From an uncultured Flavobacteriaceae bacterium (GTDB lineage: Bacteria > Bacteroidota > Bacteroidia > Flavobacteriales > Flavobacteriaceae): DNA of 64,000 bases. Location of the stretch: assembly GCA_947500575.1 (NCBI GenBank), contig CANMSI010000002.1:62001-126000 (forward strand), written 5' to 3'. How positions within the stretch are numbered: the stretch's first letter is position 1; the number at the start of each line of letters is the position of its first letter. This document shows, in pieces, positions 34,344-44,048 of this stretch. Below the pieces are notes generated by a model, which worked only from the letters and a program-made list of their open reading frames with translations, was not told the DNA's origin and did no database searches. The position numbers and the translations under genes are program-made.

Positions 34344-35735
34344 TTAAAAGGAATCGTAAATATTAGCAAAAGCATTGACAATACGTCCATCTTTAGTAAT
34401 AATACTCTTATTGGGATAATCCAAAATTAATGAACGTACCAATTCCTCTGTATTGTTAGATCTAAATTGTATGGTCTGATCTAACTTTTTTGATTCTAAC
34501 ATAGAACGCCAGCGCAGGGCTTCTGTACTGTAATTAATGCCAACAAAGGTATATTCTGGATGTTTTGCGGAAAGTGTTTCTACCCTTCTGATGGTATCTT
34601 CAAAATGTCTTTTCTGGGTGCCTGACCAAAAATAGAAAACCACATTTTTATTTTCTGTTGAAATAGTTTGTAAATCTGTTAAAGTTTCGTTCAAACCATA
34701 TACTTCTACTTTGGGCACTTTCTGGTTAGGCTGTACATTCTTAATACCCTGATATAAATCTTTAATTTCATTAATGTGTTTATTATTTCCAGAAAGCTCT
34801 AAAAACTCATCAATAAAAATCTTGTGATTTTCTTCATTATCTTTTGCTTTCAATAAATAATCCATTGCTACATTTCGGAAAAGGTTGTCTTTTAAATCCT
34901 TTTCCATTACAATACTATCAATAAGTTTTAGGGTATGTCTGTTAAAGTGCAACGGGTTTTTAATAGTATGTTTATGTACCCCACAGGCGGCAGAACAAGA
35001 CATATAGGACAGATTCCCAAAATGGATCTTCATAAAGTTGTAATACGGTCTAAAATAAGTGAGGTTTTTATTGTCAAAACTCAGTTGATTTCGATAGCTG
35101 TAAAAATTATCATGTAAATCATGATCATTCACCGTTTTCTCACCAGTGCGTTTTTTATGATAAAAGGGATATTTCTCTTTGTATGAGAAGTTCGTATAGT
35201 TGATACTCGCAAGTGCCATCTCATAGGCTTTTTCTGTTAGCGCTACCTCTGATTTTAAATCTTTAAGAATATTGAGCTTTGTATTTCTCAAAGAATCAAT
35301 TTTACTCGCAAAGGATATAGGATCTAATTTGTAATACGTATTAATGAGTTGTTCTTCTTCCTCATTCGCTAGGAACACTTCTACAAGAAAGTTATTTAAT
35401 TCGGCCCCTGTTCCAGAAAAAACCAAAGATTCATCAAAATCTATGGTGTTCAAACGTACCAAAAGACTGTCGCCATGCTGTAAAAACAAATACTGCATTT
35501 CGGGTGCATGGTCATAATGATATAAACCTTCTTCAATGGATTCTAGTGAAAATGAAAAACGATTGTTTTCATCTAATTTTGCGGAATCAATCACCACGTC
35601 GTCTTTGTGAAGAACCACAAAGTCACTCGTTGGATTAACAATTTCCCCGGCAAAATATACTGTGGGGGACTTCTTTTTTTCAGTAGTACAACTTGCCAAA
35701 AAGAAAACAAACAGATAAAGTGCTGCTTTATTCAT
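34344..35735 (-). CDS. Lipoprotein with TlpA-like thioredoxin fold lacking the cysteines
   Basis: The 463-residue protein has a lipoprotein signal (LFVFFLASCTTE), a DUF4369-like strand domain (about 25-120; YFAGEIVNPTSDFVVLHKDDVVIDSAKL), a helical middle (about 130-330) and a C-terminal thioredoxin-like domain (about 340-463). In that domain the usual FWASWCGPC word reads VFYFWSGTQKRHFED, so both redox cysteines are gone, while the following EYTFVGINYSTE keeps the fold. It is thus unlikely to be a disulfide oxidoreductase. It is a single gene, convergent with transaldolase. Confidence 0.82.
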   Translation of the reverse strand: MNKAALYLFVFFLASCTTEKKKSPTVYFAGEIVNPTSDFVVLHKDDVVIDSAKLDENNRFSFSLESIEEGLYHYDHAPEMQYLFLQHGDSLLVRLNTIDFDESLVFSGTGAELNNFLVEVFLANEEEEQLINTYYKLDPISFASKIDSLRNTKLNILKDLKSEVALTEKAYEMALASINYTNFSYKEKYPFYHKKRTGEKTVNDHDLHDNFYSYRNQLSFDNKNLTYFRPYYNFMKIHFGNLSYMSCSAACGVHKHTIKNPLHFNRHTLKLIDSIVMEKDLKDNLFRNVAMDYLLKAKDNEENHKIFIDEFLELSGNNKHINEIKDLYQGIKNVQPNQKVPKVEVYGLNETLTDLQTISTENKNVVFYFWSGTQKRHFEDTIRRVETLSAKHPEYTFVGINYSTEALRWRSMLESKKLDQTIQFRSNNTEELVRSLILDYPNKSIITKDGRIVNAFANIYDSF

Positions 35736-35859
35736 ATATAATTAGACTGCCGTATAGAGCGCAAATCTAAATAAATCAATACGTTGTGGCTGTTAAATGG
35801 GAGTTAAAATAATGAAAGGGAATGTTAAGCCATATTGTGCCTCAAGAGATGTGAAACTA

Positions 35860-35891
35860 TTGGGTTTAGGTGGTAATTTTCTTTACTTTTG
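35860..35891 (+). promoter_or_regulatory. Candidate promoter of the ABC-F gene
   Basis: TACTTTTG (35884-35891) fits the -7 consensus. TTG at 35860-35862 is 21 bases upstream, slightly longer than usual. The ATG is at 35914. Confidence 0.5.
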
Positions 35892-35913
35892 CACAAAATT
35901 TTAAAATCAACGT

Positions 35914-37542
35914 ATGCTATCGGTCTCAAATTTATCAGTGCAATTCGGTAAGAGGATTCTTTTTGATGAAGTCAATGTATCTTTTACGCAGGGAAATTGC
36001 TATGGAGTAATCGGTGCCAATGGCGCAGGTAAATCTACTTTTCTTAAAATCCTTTCAGGACAAATGGACCCCACTTCTGGGCATGTGCATTTGGAGCCTG
36101 GTAAGCGCATGTCTATTCTTGAACAGAATCATAATGCATATGATGAGTTTCCAGTACTTGAAACGGTTGTTATGGGTAACAAGCCCTTATTTGCAATCAA
36201 AAAAGAAATAGATGCACTTTATGCGGATTATGATGATGCAAATGCTGATAAGATAGGGGAATTACAAGTTCAGTTTGAGGAAATGAATGGGTGGAATGCG
36301 GATAGTGATGCTGCGGCCTTGTTATCCAATTTGGGTATTTCTGAAGAATTACATTATACCCCTATGGCCGATATGGATTCTAAATTAAAAGTTAGAGTGC
36401 TTTTGGCACAGGCACTTTTTGGTAATCCAGATGTATTAATAATGGATGAGCCTACCAATGACTTGGATTATGAAACCATTAGTTGGCTTGAACATTTCTT
36501 GGCAGATTACGATAATACCGTAATTGTAGTATCGCACGATAGGCATTTCTTGGATACTGTATGTACTAGTATTGCAGATATTGATTTTGGAAAATTAAAT
36601 GTATACTCTGGTAACTATACGTTTTGGTATCAAAGTAGCCAACTTGCTTCCAGACAACGGGCGCAACAAAACAAGAAGGCAGAAGAAAAAGCAAAGGAAT
36701 TACAAGAGTTTATAATGCGTTTTAGCGCCAATGTTGCCAAAAGTAAGCAGGCAACTTCTAGAAAGAAAATGTTATCTAAATTGAAAATAGAGGATATAAA
36801 ACCTTCTAGCAGACGGTATCCGGCTATTATTTTTGAGCGCGAAAGAGAGGCGGGAGACCAAATTTTGAACGTAGACAAGTTAAAGGCGCATTCGGATGAT
36901 GGAGATTTGCTTTTTCAAAATATCAATATCAACCTCGCAAAAGGTGATAAAGTTGCCATTATATCCAAAGATTCTAGAGCTACGACAGCATTTTATGAGA
37001 TCATCAATAAAAGAAGAGCGGCGGAAGCAGGAGAATTTCAATGGGGTATTACCACCAACCAGTCGTATTTACCCGCAGATAATTCTGCGTACTTTAGAGA
37101 TAATAGCAATTTGGTAGATTGGCTTAGACAGTGGGCAAAAACGGAGGAAGAAAGAGAAGAGGTCTACATTCGCGGATTTTTAGGAAAAATGCTTTTTAGC
37201 GGAGAAGAAGCTTTGAAAAAGTGTACGGTGCTATCTGGAGGAGAAAAAGTGAGGTGTATGCTCAGTAGAATGATGATGTTAAGAGCAAATGTGTTGATGT
37301 TAGATGAGCCTACCAACCATTTGGATTTAGAGAGTATTACCGCTTTTAATAACTCCTTAAAGAATTTTAAAGGCACTGTGCTTTTTACAACCCACGATCA
37401 CGAATTTGCTCAGACTGTGGCAAATAGGATCATAGAATTAACCCCTAAGGGTAATATTGATCGATATTTAACGTTTGATGAATATATGTCTGATAAGGCA
37501 ATTAAAGAACAGCGTTCTAAAATGTATGCTGTTCCAGTTTAA
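35914..37542 (+). CDS. ABC-F family ATPase (YbiT-like) with one degenerate ATP site
   Basis: The 542-residue protein has two ABC domains joined by a helical linker (about 240-310) and no membrane part, as in ribosome-binding ABC-F proteins. Domain 1 keeps Walker A (GANGAGKST, 34-42) and Walker B (VLIMDEPTNDLD), but its signature reads MDSKLKVRV. Domain 2 keeps its signature (LSGGEKVRC, about 440) and Walker B (VLMLDEPTNHLD), but its Walker A reads ISKDSRATT. So composite site I is whole and site II has lost both halves. It probably acts on translating ribosomes. It lies 29 bases before a lipoprotein gene. Confidence 0.93.
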   Translation: MLSVSNLSVQFGKRILFDEVNVSFTQGNCYGVIGANGAGKSTFLKILSGQMDPTSGHVHLEPGKRMSILEQNHNAYDEFPVLETVVMGNKPLFAIKKEIDALYADYDDANADKIGELQVQFEEMNGWNADSDAAALLSNLGISEELHYTPMADMDSKLKVRVLLAQALFGNPDVLIMDEPTNDLDYETISWLEHFLADYDNTVIVVSHDRHFLDTVCTSIADIDFGKLNVYSGNYTFWYQSSQLASRQRAQQNKKAEEKAKELQEFIMRFSANVAKSKQATSRKKMLSKLKIEDIKPSSRRYPAIIFEREREAGDQILNVDKLKAHSDDGDLLFQNININLAKGDKVAIISKDSRATTAFYEIINKRRAAEAGEFQWGITTNQSYLPADNSAYFRDNSNLVDWLRQWAKTEEEREEVYIRGFLGKMLFSGEEALKKCTVLSGGEKVRCMLSRMMMLRANVLMLDEPTNHLDLESITAFNNSLKNFKGTVLFTTHDHEFAQTVANRIIELTPKGNIDRYLTFDEYMSDKAIKEQRSKMYAVPV

Positions 37543-37571
37543 AATATTGTAGCACCCCAAATCCTACGAAT

Positions 37572-38711
37572 ATGAAAACCTACAACCTGTTTTATGCGTT
37601 GCTACTCCTTTTTTTAATGGGATGTAGCAGTAATGATGATGGACAAAATGATGGAAATAACAATAATAATGGCGTAGATGCAGATTATTCCATTCTTACC
37701 ACAAACAGTGGTATTCTCTCTGGAACTTTGCTCAATGCCAGCTTAGAAACCATCACTTTAAACCCCCAAGCAAGCCCTTTTGGAAACACCAGCGAACCCT
37801 TACTTACGTCTAGGGAGGGAATGGAGTTTAGTTATTATAGTAAGAATAGTGATTGCAGTGGAACTTTACGCAGCTTTAATTTTGGTGATTCGGTAACTCA
37901 GGAAACTTCTGTTTTTGAAGATTTAGCAGATTGTACTTTAGTTGCGACTGCCCTTGCACATGCCGAGAACTCATTTTACATTGCTTATAAGATTCCCCCT
38001 GGCGGAGGTAAACCTATTGGTTATTTTATTAGAACAATAGATATGGATGCCCCAGCTCCTAATTTTATAGATGTAGAACTAGATCGCGAACCTATTCAAA
38101 TTCGTTTAGCAAATAACCACCTTTTTATTCTTACGAAAGATACTGCAGACGGCGATAAAAATGCTCTTTTGGTATTAGATGTAAGTACGAACGAACTGAT
38201 TCATGAAGTAAATCTTGATTTCAATGTAAAGAAAATACATCGCACTACTGAAAATAATGTGTTGGTAAGCTATGATGATTTACATTTAGTAATAGACAGT
38301 GCTACTATGGCTATTGTATCTACTGTTAGATATGAAGTAGGGAAGGAGCCTAATTTTGCTGATTCGGAAACCAATTACTTTGATGCTACGGGGAGATTGT
38401 ACTTTCAAAGACCGTCTGGAACCAATAGCGAGCACCCAACCATTCCCGCTGTTTTTGATTTTTCTACCAATACTAGTTTTTTATATATCTACGAACTATT
38501 TTTAAGTGATTCACAGCGTCAATTTGAGTTCGAAATAGGAGATACCAGCATGGTTTCGTACGATGCAAAAAACGATTTAATATTGATAGGATATCAAAAA
38601 TCTAGCAATCCAAACCTCGGAGGACTCCTTCGCTTAAAACCAGTGCCAAACCCCGAATTTATTGATAACATTGACTTGGATGGAGTACCTTACGATATTT
38701 TTGTAGAGTAA
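37572..38711 (+). CDS. Lipoprotein, likely beta-propeller-like, function unknown
   Basis: The 379-residue protein starts with a lipoprotein signal (LLLLFLMGCSSNDDG) followed by a low-complexity Asp/Asn linker (about 22-38). The rest is strand-rich with repeated blade-like units (FIDVELDREPIQIRLANNHLFILTKD, ALLVLDVSTNELIHEVNLDF), suggesting a propeller. I do not recognise a named family. It follows the ABC-F gene by 29 bases on the same strand and may be cotranscribed. A terminator follows. Confidence 0.72.
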   Translation: MKTYNLFYALLLLFLMGCSSNDDGQNDGNNNNNGVDADYSILTTNSGILSGTLLNASLETITLNPQASPFGNTSEPLLTSREGMEFSYYSKNSDCSGTLRSFNFGDSVTQETSVFEDLADCTLVATALAHAENSFYIAYKIPPGGGKPIGYFIRTIDMDAPAPNFIDVELDREPIQIRLANNHLFILTKDTADGDKNALLVLDVSTNELIHEVNLDFNVKKIHRTTENNVLVSYDDLHLVIDSATMAIVSTVRYEVGKEPNFADSETNYFDATGRLYFQRPSGTNSEHPTIPAVFDFSTNTSFLYIYELFLSDSQRQFEFEIGDTSMVSYDAKNDLILIGYQKSSNPNLGGLLRLKPVPNPEFIDNIDLDGVPYDIFVE

Positions 38712-38735
38712 TTTTCGCAGTCTTACAGCCTAAAA

Positions 38736-38764
38736 AAAGCATCTTCTAAAAAGGAGGTGCTTTT
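38736..38764. terminator. Bidirectional intrinsic terminator
   Basis: AAAAGCATCTTC pairs with GGAGGTGCTTTT (two G-U pairs) around a short A-rich loop. It lies between the lipoprotein gene ending at 38711 and the convergent gene ending at 38780. Confidence 0.7.
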
Positions 38765-38779
38765 ATATTTATAAGAGTA

Positions 38780-39499
38780 TTAGGCATTAAAATATTTGCT
38801 ATTCCATATGGCGGGATTGAAATTCTTACCTAGCGCAAATCCATAAAAAATGACTACCGCGGCAATGGATTTAAACATAAAAAAGAAAACAATCCAAAAC
38901 TCGGATGCGGAATTATTTTTGGAGAATAACCCATTCGGAACCATCAATGTAACCAAATAGCTAATAAAAAAAACTATCAAAGCTAGGTTTGCAATATTTT
39001 TAAAAGGCCACATAAAAACTTTGCGCAAGGGATGAAGATCATTTCCCCATTTATGAATAAGATAAAAATAATCGTTCCCAATAGGGGCAAATAATAAGGG
39101 ATCATCTTTATCTTCTAGTTTAAAGAGTTTGGAAGGCGCTATAATCTTAAACCCTTTAATTTCTATTTGGTGTTTTTTCTGTAACTCTTTTATTTTTTGC
39201 ATTCCTTCTCTAGGAATATCTCCCTTAAAATATGAGGCATCCAAAAAACGAAGACGGTAGTCGATGCAGATTTCTTTAATTTGACTTATGTGATAGATGT
39301 TATCCGTTTCTAATAGATCAAAAGAAAAATTGTTGCGGTGCGTGCCTTTTTGTTTCAAAAGGTGCTGTGTTATTCGTTCTTCTTTTTTAGCATCTTCTTT
39401 GAGGATATCATAGACTTCCGTTAGCACATCATGGGTATTAGAGCTCTTAGCTCTGGTCTTACCCAGCTTATCTTCAATGTTTGTTCCTTTAAATAACAT
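38780..39499 (-). CDS. Hypothetical membrane protein
   Basis: The 239-residue protein is soluble in its first two thirds (charged, helical, LTEVYDILKEDAKKEERITQ, then ISQIKEICIDYRLRFLDASYF), and has two predicted membrane segments near the end (about 170-190 NLALIVFFISYLVTLMV and 200-225 FWIVFFFMFKSIAAVVIFYG). It has no signal peptide. I do not recognise a family. It stands alone, convergent with the lipoprotein gene. Confidence 0.68.
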   Translation of the reverse strand: MLFKGTNIEDKLGKTRAKSSNTHDVLTEVYDILKEDAKKEERITQHLLKQKGTHRNNFSFDLLETDNIYHISQIKEICIDYRLRFLDASYFKGDIPREGMQKIKELQKKHQIEIKGFKIIAPSKLFKLEDKDDPLLFAPIGNDYFYLIHKWGNDLHPLRKVFMWPFKNIANLALIVFFISYLVTLMVPNGLFSKNNSASEFWIVFFFMFKSIAAVVIFYGFALGKNFNPAIWNSKYFNA

Positions 39500-39609
39500 C
39501 TTTTTCCATTTAGCAATTACATAAAATTAATGAATTAGATGCTTGTAGTCAACCAATTCCTCAGAAAGAAGAAAATGAAATTAGAAATGTTAATATTATC
39601 TTAAATTCT

Positions 39610-39693
39610 ATGAACGGTAAGGTCCGTTTTTTGTTCTCAATCGTAAATAAAGTAATTTAACGGACTTATTATACCGTTTATCGATGAACGGTA
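39610..39693. repeat. AACGG/CCGTT repeats upstream of the fasciclin gene
   Basis: ATGAACGGTA occurs at 39610-39619 and 39684-39693. Between them are CCGTT (39624), AACGG (39659) and CCGTT (39674), giving two small hairpins. The repeats fill the promoter region of the gene at 39721 and could be operator sites. Confidence 0.45.
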
Positions 39694-39720
39694 CATGTGA
39701 ATCCCAAATCTCTTTGCCCC

Positions 39721-40263
39721 ATGAGACATTTAACTACTATTTCCTGTTTGCTTATTTTATTATTTTACAATTCAATTCTTGCGCAACAATCTACAAAAGC
39801 GGATGAGAAATCCATTATTTGGACTACGGAGGAATCGGAAAATCACAAAACCTTATTAGCAGCCGTGAGGGCTGCAGATCTGGAAACTGTTTTAGATAGT
39901 CAGGGACCGTTTACCATATTTGCTCCTTCGGATAGGGCATTCGAAAAGCTTTCTCCAGAACAAGTGAAGAATTTGCTAAAACCAGAGAACAAGAAAGAAT
40001 TACATTCTTTGCTTACCTATCATATTGTGGCAGGAAACCTTTCTGCTTCCAAAATATTGAAGGCTATGTGCCAAGGAAAGGGTACCGCTAGTTTTACTAC
40101 CGTTCAAGGAAATGAAATTATCGCTACCATGGATGGGATAGATATTGTTTTAACGGACAGTTTCGGAAATACAGCAAGAATTACTGCTGCTGACGCTAAT
40201 CAATGTAATGGCGTTATCCATGTAATTGATAGTGTAATTCTCCCCAAAAAAATCAAAGTATAA
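39721..40263 (+). CDS. Secreted fasciclin-domain protein
   Basis: I chose the ATG at 39721 (180 residues) because it places the signal peptide at the N-terminus (MRHLTTISCLLILLFYNSIL, cut near AQQ); a GTG at 39697 would add eight residues. The body is one FAS1 domain (about 45-178): LLAAVRAADLETVLDSQGPFTIFAPSDRAFEKL, LLTYHIVAGNLSA, and the end GVIHVIDSVILP. FAS1 domains act in adhesion or surface binding. Its stop adjoins the stop of convergent pheT with no gap. Confidence 0.9.
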   Translation: MRHLTTISCLLILLFYNSILAQQSTKADEKSIIWTTEESENHKTLLAAVRAADLETVLDSQGPFTIFAPSDRAFEKLSPEQVKNLLKPENKKELHSLLTYHIVAGNLSASKILKAMCQGKGTASFTTVQGNEIIATMDGIDIVLTDSFGNTARITAADANQCNGVIHVIDSVILPKKIKV

Positions 40264-42690
40264 TTATCTTAATTCTGCACCCAGCTCCTTTTCATAACGA
40301 TGCTGTAGTTTCCCCATAATTTTATCTATCTGCTTATCCGTTAGGGTCTTGTTGTTGTCTTGCAGTGTAAAACTTACCGCATAGGACTTTTTACCCGAAG
40401 GCAGTTTTTTCCCCTTGTAAACATCGAACAAGGAAATGTTTTTTAGAAGCTTTTTTTCTGTTTGCTGTGCAATATCATGCACCTCTTTAAAGGTCACACG
40501 ATCATCTAATAACAACGCAAAATCTCTTTTTACTTCCGGATATTTCGGAATTTCAACAAATTTAATATGTTTTTCGGAAGCGATATCAATAATTTTCCCC
40601 CAATCAAAATCCGCAAAGAGTACCTCTTGTTTGATGTCAAAGGCTTTTAAAATAGGTTTCTTCACTAAACCAAAAGTCACCAAATTTTTCTTGGCATATT
40701 GCAAGCTAATCCCTTCTGAAAAAGCAGTGCCTTCTGCTGGAACAGATCTTGTATCTGTAATACCTAAGCGTTCTAATACATTCTCTACATGACTCTTTAG
40801 GAAATAGAAATCCGCTTTTTGAGTTTCAGAGGTCCAACTTGCTGCATTTTTATTTCCTGTGGTAAGCAGGCATAAATGTTTCTGTTCCTCGCGCCCAACA
40901 TCATATTGATGGTATGTTTTACCAAACTCAAAGAATTTCAGATCTTGATTTCTTCTATTGTAGTTATGTGCTATCGCTTCCAATCCGGAAAACAACATGG
41001 ACTGCCTCATTACAGATAAATCGGCACTTAAGGGGTTAAGCATGGCTACTGTATGCTTTTCATCCAAATCGCTTAAAAGATGCTCATAACTTGGAGCACT
41101 AAGACTATTGGTCATAATCTCATAGAATCCCTGGTTGGCCAGCAAACTTCCAATAACATTCTGAAGTTTGTAATCTTCAAATTTGGACTCGGACGAAACA
41201 GAAGCATTTAGTTTCTCTTTAAAACCAATGGTGTTATAACCATATACTCTTAGGATTTCTTCAATAACATCTACCTCTCTTTGCACATCAACTCTGTAGA
41301 ATGGAATGGTAAGTCCTAATCCAGATTCTGAAACATTATTTACCTTAATATCTAAGGAAGCAAGAATGGATTTTATGGTATCTCTTGGAATTTCTTCCCC
41401 TACCAATTTGTTGATTTTATCAAAGGTTAGAAAAACCTGATAATCATTCATTTTATTGGGGTAGAGGTCTACAATTTCAGAACTAATGTCACCTCCAGCA
41501 ATTTCTTTTATTAATAAAGCAGCTCTTTGCAAGCAGTATTCTACATTGTTGATATCAATACCTCTTTCAAAACGAAAAGAAGCATCGGTGTTTAGTCCAT
41601 GCCTTTTAGCTGTTTTTCTTATGGAAACTGGATTAAAGTAAGCACTCTCCAAAAAGATGGAAGTTGTGTTCTCTGTTACTCCAGAATGAACTCCTCCAAA
41701 AACGCCAGCAATACACATAGGTTTTTCTTCATCGCAGATCATTAGATCTTCTTCATGAAGTTCTCTTTCTACACCATCCAAGGTGGTAAATTTGGTTCCT
41801 TTGGGAAGCGTTTTAACTTCAATTTTTTGCCCTTTAATTTTTGCTGCATCAAAAGCATGTAACGGTTGTCCTAGCTCATGCAGTACATAATTTGTGGCAT
41901 CTACAATATTATTAATAGGACTTAACCCTATTGCTTTTAAGCGGTTTTTTAACCAATCTGGAGAAGACTGCACTAGGAGGCCACTTAGGGTAACGCCTGC
42001 GTACCTTGGAGCCAGCTCATTCTGCAACACATCTACATCAATCTTTAAGGCCCTATTTGGGACATTAAAATTACTGATAGAGGGTGTTATTAATTCTTGT
42101 TGTATATCCTTTTGTTTGAGCCCAGCTCTTAAATCTCTCGCCACTCCATAATGACTCATCGCATCTGCTCGGTTGGGTGTAAGACCAATCTCAAAGACTT
42201 CGTCCATTTCTACAGCAAAAACTTCGGAACAGGGAGTTCCAGGTTCAAGAGCATCGCTTAACACTAAAATACCATCATGATCATTGCCCAAGCCTAGTTC
42301 ATCTTCAGCGCAAATCATACCATGGCTTTCTTCACCTCGGATTTTCCCTTTTTTAATAGTCCAAGCTTCTCCCTCTGCGGAATAAAGCACGGTTCCTATC
42401 GTAGCTACCGGTACTTTTTGCCCTTTGGCTACATTGGGTGCGCCACAGACAATTTGCACAGGATTATCTGCACCAATATTTACGGTGGTAAGTTTTAGTT
42501 TATCCGCATTTGGATGTTTTTCACAGCTAAGTACATGCCCAACAACGATTCCCTTTAAGGCCCCTTTTACAGATTCAAATTTGGTAATTCCCTCTACCTC
42601 TAAACCAAGGTCGGTTAGTAATTCACCTGTTTTATCTGCTTCCCAATCTAAGGTAAGGAACTGTTTAAGCCAATTGTACGATATCTTCAT
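40264..42690 (-). CDS. pheT: Phenylalanyl-tRNA synthetase beta subunit
   Basis: The 808-residue protein has every expected domain: the EMAP/OB tRNA-binding domain (about 40-150, GIVVGHVLSCEKHPNADKL), B3/B4 (about 210-390, NNIVDATNYVLHELGQPLHAFDA), B5, the catalytic-like core and the C-terminal anticodon-binding FDX-ACB domain (YPEVKRDFALLLDD). With PheS it charges tRNA-Phe. PheS is not in the window, so the subunits are encoded apart, as is common in Bacteroidota. A good promoter lies just upstream. Confidence 0.98.
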   Translation of the reverse strand: MKISYNWLKQFLTLDWEADKTGELLTDLGLEVEGITKFESVKGALKGIVVGHVLSCEKHPNADKLKLTTVNIGADNPVQIVCGAPNVAKGQKVPVATIGTVLYSAEGEAWTIKKGKIRGEESHGMICAEDELGLGNDHDGILVLSDALEPGTPCSEVFAVEMDEVFEIGLTPNRADAMSHYGVARDLRAGLKQKDIQQELITPSISNFNVPNRALKIDVDVLQNELAPRYAGVTLSGLLVQSSPDWLKNRLKAIGLSPINNIVDATNYVLHELGQPLHAFDAAKIKGQKIEVKTLPKGTKFTTLDGVERELHEEDLMICDEEKPMCIAGVFGGVHSGVTENTTSIFLESAYFNPVSIRKTAKRHGLNTDASFRFERGIDINNVEYCLQRAALLIKEIAGGDISSEIVDLYPNKMNDYQVFLTFDKINKLVGEEIPRDTIKSILASLDIKVNNVSESGLGLTIPFYRVDVQREVDVIEEILRVYGYNTIGFKEKLNASVSSESKFEDYKLQNVIGSLLANQGFYEIMTNSLSAPSYEHLLSDLDEKHTVAMLNPLSADLSVMRQSMLFSGLEAIAHNYNRRNQDLKFFEFGKTYHQYDVGREEQKHLCLLTTGNKNAASWTSETQKADFYFLKSHVENVLERLGITDTRSVPAEGTAFSEGISLQYAKKNLVTFGLVKKPILKAFDIKQEVLFADFDWGKIIDIASEKHIKFVEIPKYPEVKRDFALLLDDRVTFKEVHDIAQQTEKKLLKNISLFDVYKGKKLPSGKKSYAVSFTLQDNNKTLTDKQIDKIMGKLQHRYEKELGAELR

Positions 42691-42707
42691 CGAAAAAATT
42701 TAAAGGC

Positions 42708-42738
42708 CAAAGATAAAACAATGCCTTTAGACATTCAA
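42708..42738 (-). promoter_or_regulatory. Promoter of pheT
   Basis: On the minus strand TTG (42736-42738), 20 spacer bases and TATCTTTG (42708-42715) match the Bacteroidota consensus. The -7 box is 18 bases before the ATG. Confidence 0.65.
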
Positions 42739-42819
42739 CAGCAATGGAAATGAATTGCTTTTATTTTTATTTGTAAGTTTTTAGTTGTTATTTCGATTGC
42801 TTATACAGAAATTGATCAG

Positions 42820-44046
42820 ATGAGAAAAATTGGATACCTAGTAGGAATGTTTTTAATGCTGTTATCATGTGCAGAGTCAAAAACAGATGTACAGCCCAAG
42901 GAAGGGATTTGGGTAGCGGAGTTGGAAGTGATGGATGAGGAAATACTCCCCTTCAATTTTAAGCTATCAAAAACCGAGGAGGGGGAATATCAAATGGAGA
43001 TGTACAATGCAGAAGAGGTGATTCCTGTAAGTGATATACAAATTACAAAGGATTCTATTGTTGTTCGGATGGAGATATTTGAAGGGTATTTAGCGGGAAC
43101 ATTTACCGAAACAGAGATCAATGGCAACTTTATTAAAGAGAGTTTGGATAGGGTAGTGCCTTTTAGGGCTATTTACGGAAAGGAGGAGCGTTTTGAGATC
43201 AAAGCTGCTTCCAAAACCAATATTAGCGGTATATGGGAAACCATTTTTGATACACAGAGTGAGAGCCCTTATATCGCCAAAGGGATTTTTAAACAAGTAG
43301 GGGATAAGGTTACTGGAACTTTTAGAACTACTACGGGCGATTACCGTTTTTTAGAAGGAAGAATGGATGGAGATTCTCTACGTCTTTCTGCTTTTGATGG
43401 GGCGCATGCCTTTTTGTTTACGGCCAAAGTAACAGATAGTACGTATAATGGTGCCTTTTATTCTGGGAACCACTCCAAAGAGATTTTTGAAGGAAAGCGC
43501 AATGAAGCCTTTGAATTACCAGATGAAGATTCTTTGACATTTATAAAAGAAGGTTATGATGCTTTTGAGTTTTCGTTTCCAGATGCGGATGGAAAAATAA
43601 TTTCTTTAAAAGACGATCAATTTAAAGACAAGGTAGTGCTGGTTCAAATTATGGGTACTTGGTGTCCTAATTGTTTGGATGAAACCAAGTACTATGTACA
43701 ATACCTAAAAGACAACCCCAACAAAGACATTGCTGTAGTGGCATTAGCTTTTGAATATGCAAAAACGAAAGCTTTGGCTTTCAAGGCCATTAACCGTCTA
43801 AAAGAGCGAATAGGAGTGGAGTACCCTATTTTGTTGGCGCAATTTGGAACTTCTGATAAAGAAAAAGCGCAAGAAAAGCTGCCGATGCTCAATCATGTAC
43901 TATCCTATCCTACCACTATTTTTGTGGATAAAAAGGGTGAAGTACGTAAAATACATACAGGCTTTAACGGCCCTGCTACCGGAGATAAGTTTGTGGTATT
44001 CCAAAAAGAGTTTAAAGAGTTTGTGGATGGTTTGTTAGCGGAGTAA
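42820..44046 (+). CDS. TlpA-like thioredoxin lipoprotein
   Basis: The 408-residue protein has a lipoprotein signal (GMFLMLLSCAES). Residues about 25-240 are strand-rich with two related halves (KEGIWVAELEVMDEEILPFNF and GIWETIFDTQSESPYIAKG). Residues about 255-408 are a TlpA/AhpC-type thioredoxin domain with the redox pair in MGTWCPNCLDETKYY and the cis-Pro region SYPTTIFVDKKGEV. It should act as a reductase in the envelope. The stop is 2 bases from the convergent gene ending at 44049. Confidence 0.88.
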   Translation: MRKIGYLVGMFLMLLSCAESKTDVQPKEGIWVAELEVMDEEILPFNFKLSKTEEGEYQMEMYNAEEVIPVSDIQITKDSIVVRMEIFEGYLAGTFTETEINGNFIKESLDRVVPFRAIYGKEERFEIKAASKTNISGIWETIFDTQSESPYIAKGIFKQVGDKVTGTFRTTTGDYRFLEGRMDGDSLRLSAFDGAHAFLFTAKVTDSTYNGAFYSGNHSKEIFEGKRNEAFELPDEDSLTFIKEGYDAFEFSFPDADGKIISLKDDQFKDKVVLVQIMGTWCPNCLDETKYYVQYLKDNPNKDIAVVALAFEYAKTKALAFKAINRLKERIGVEYPILLAQFGTSDKEKAQEKLPMLNHVLSYPTTIFVDKKGEVRKIHTGFNGPATGDKFVVFQKEFKEFVDGLLAE

Positions 44047-44048
44047 GC

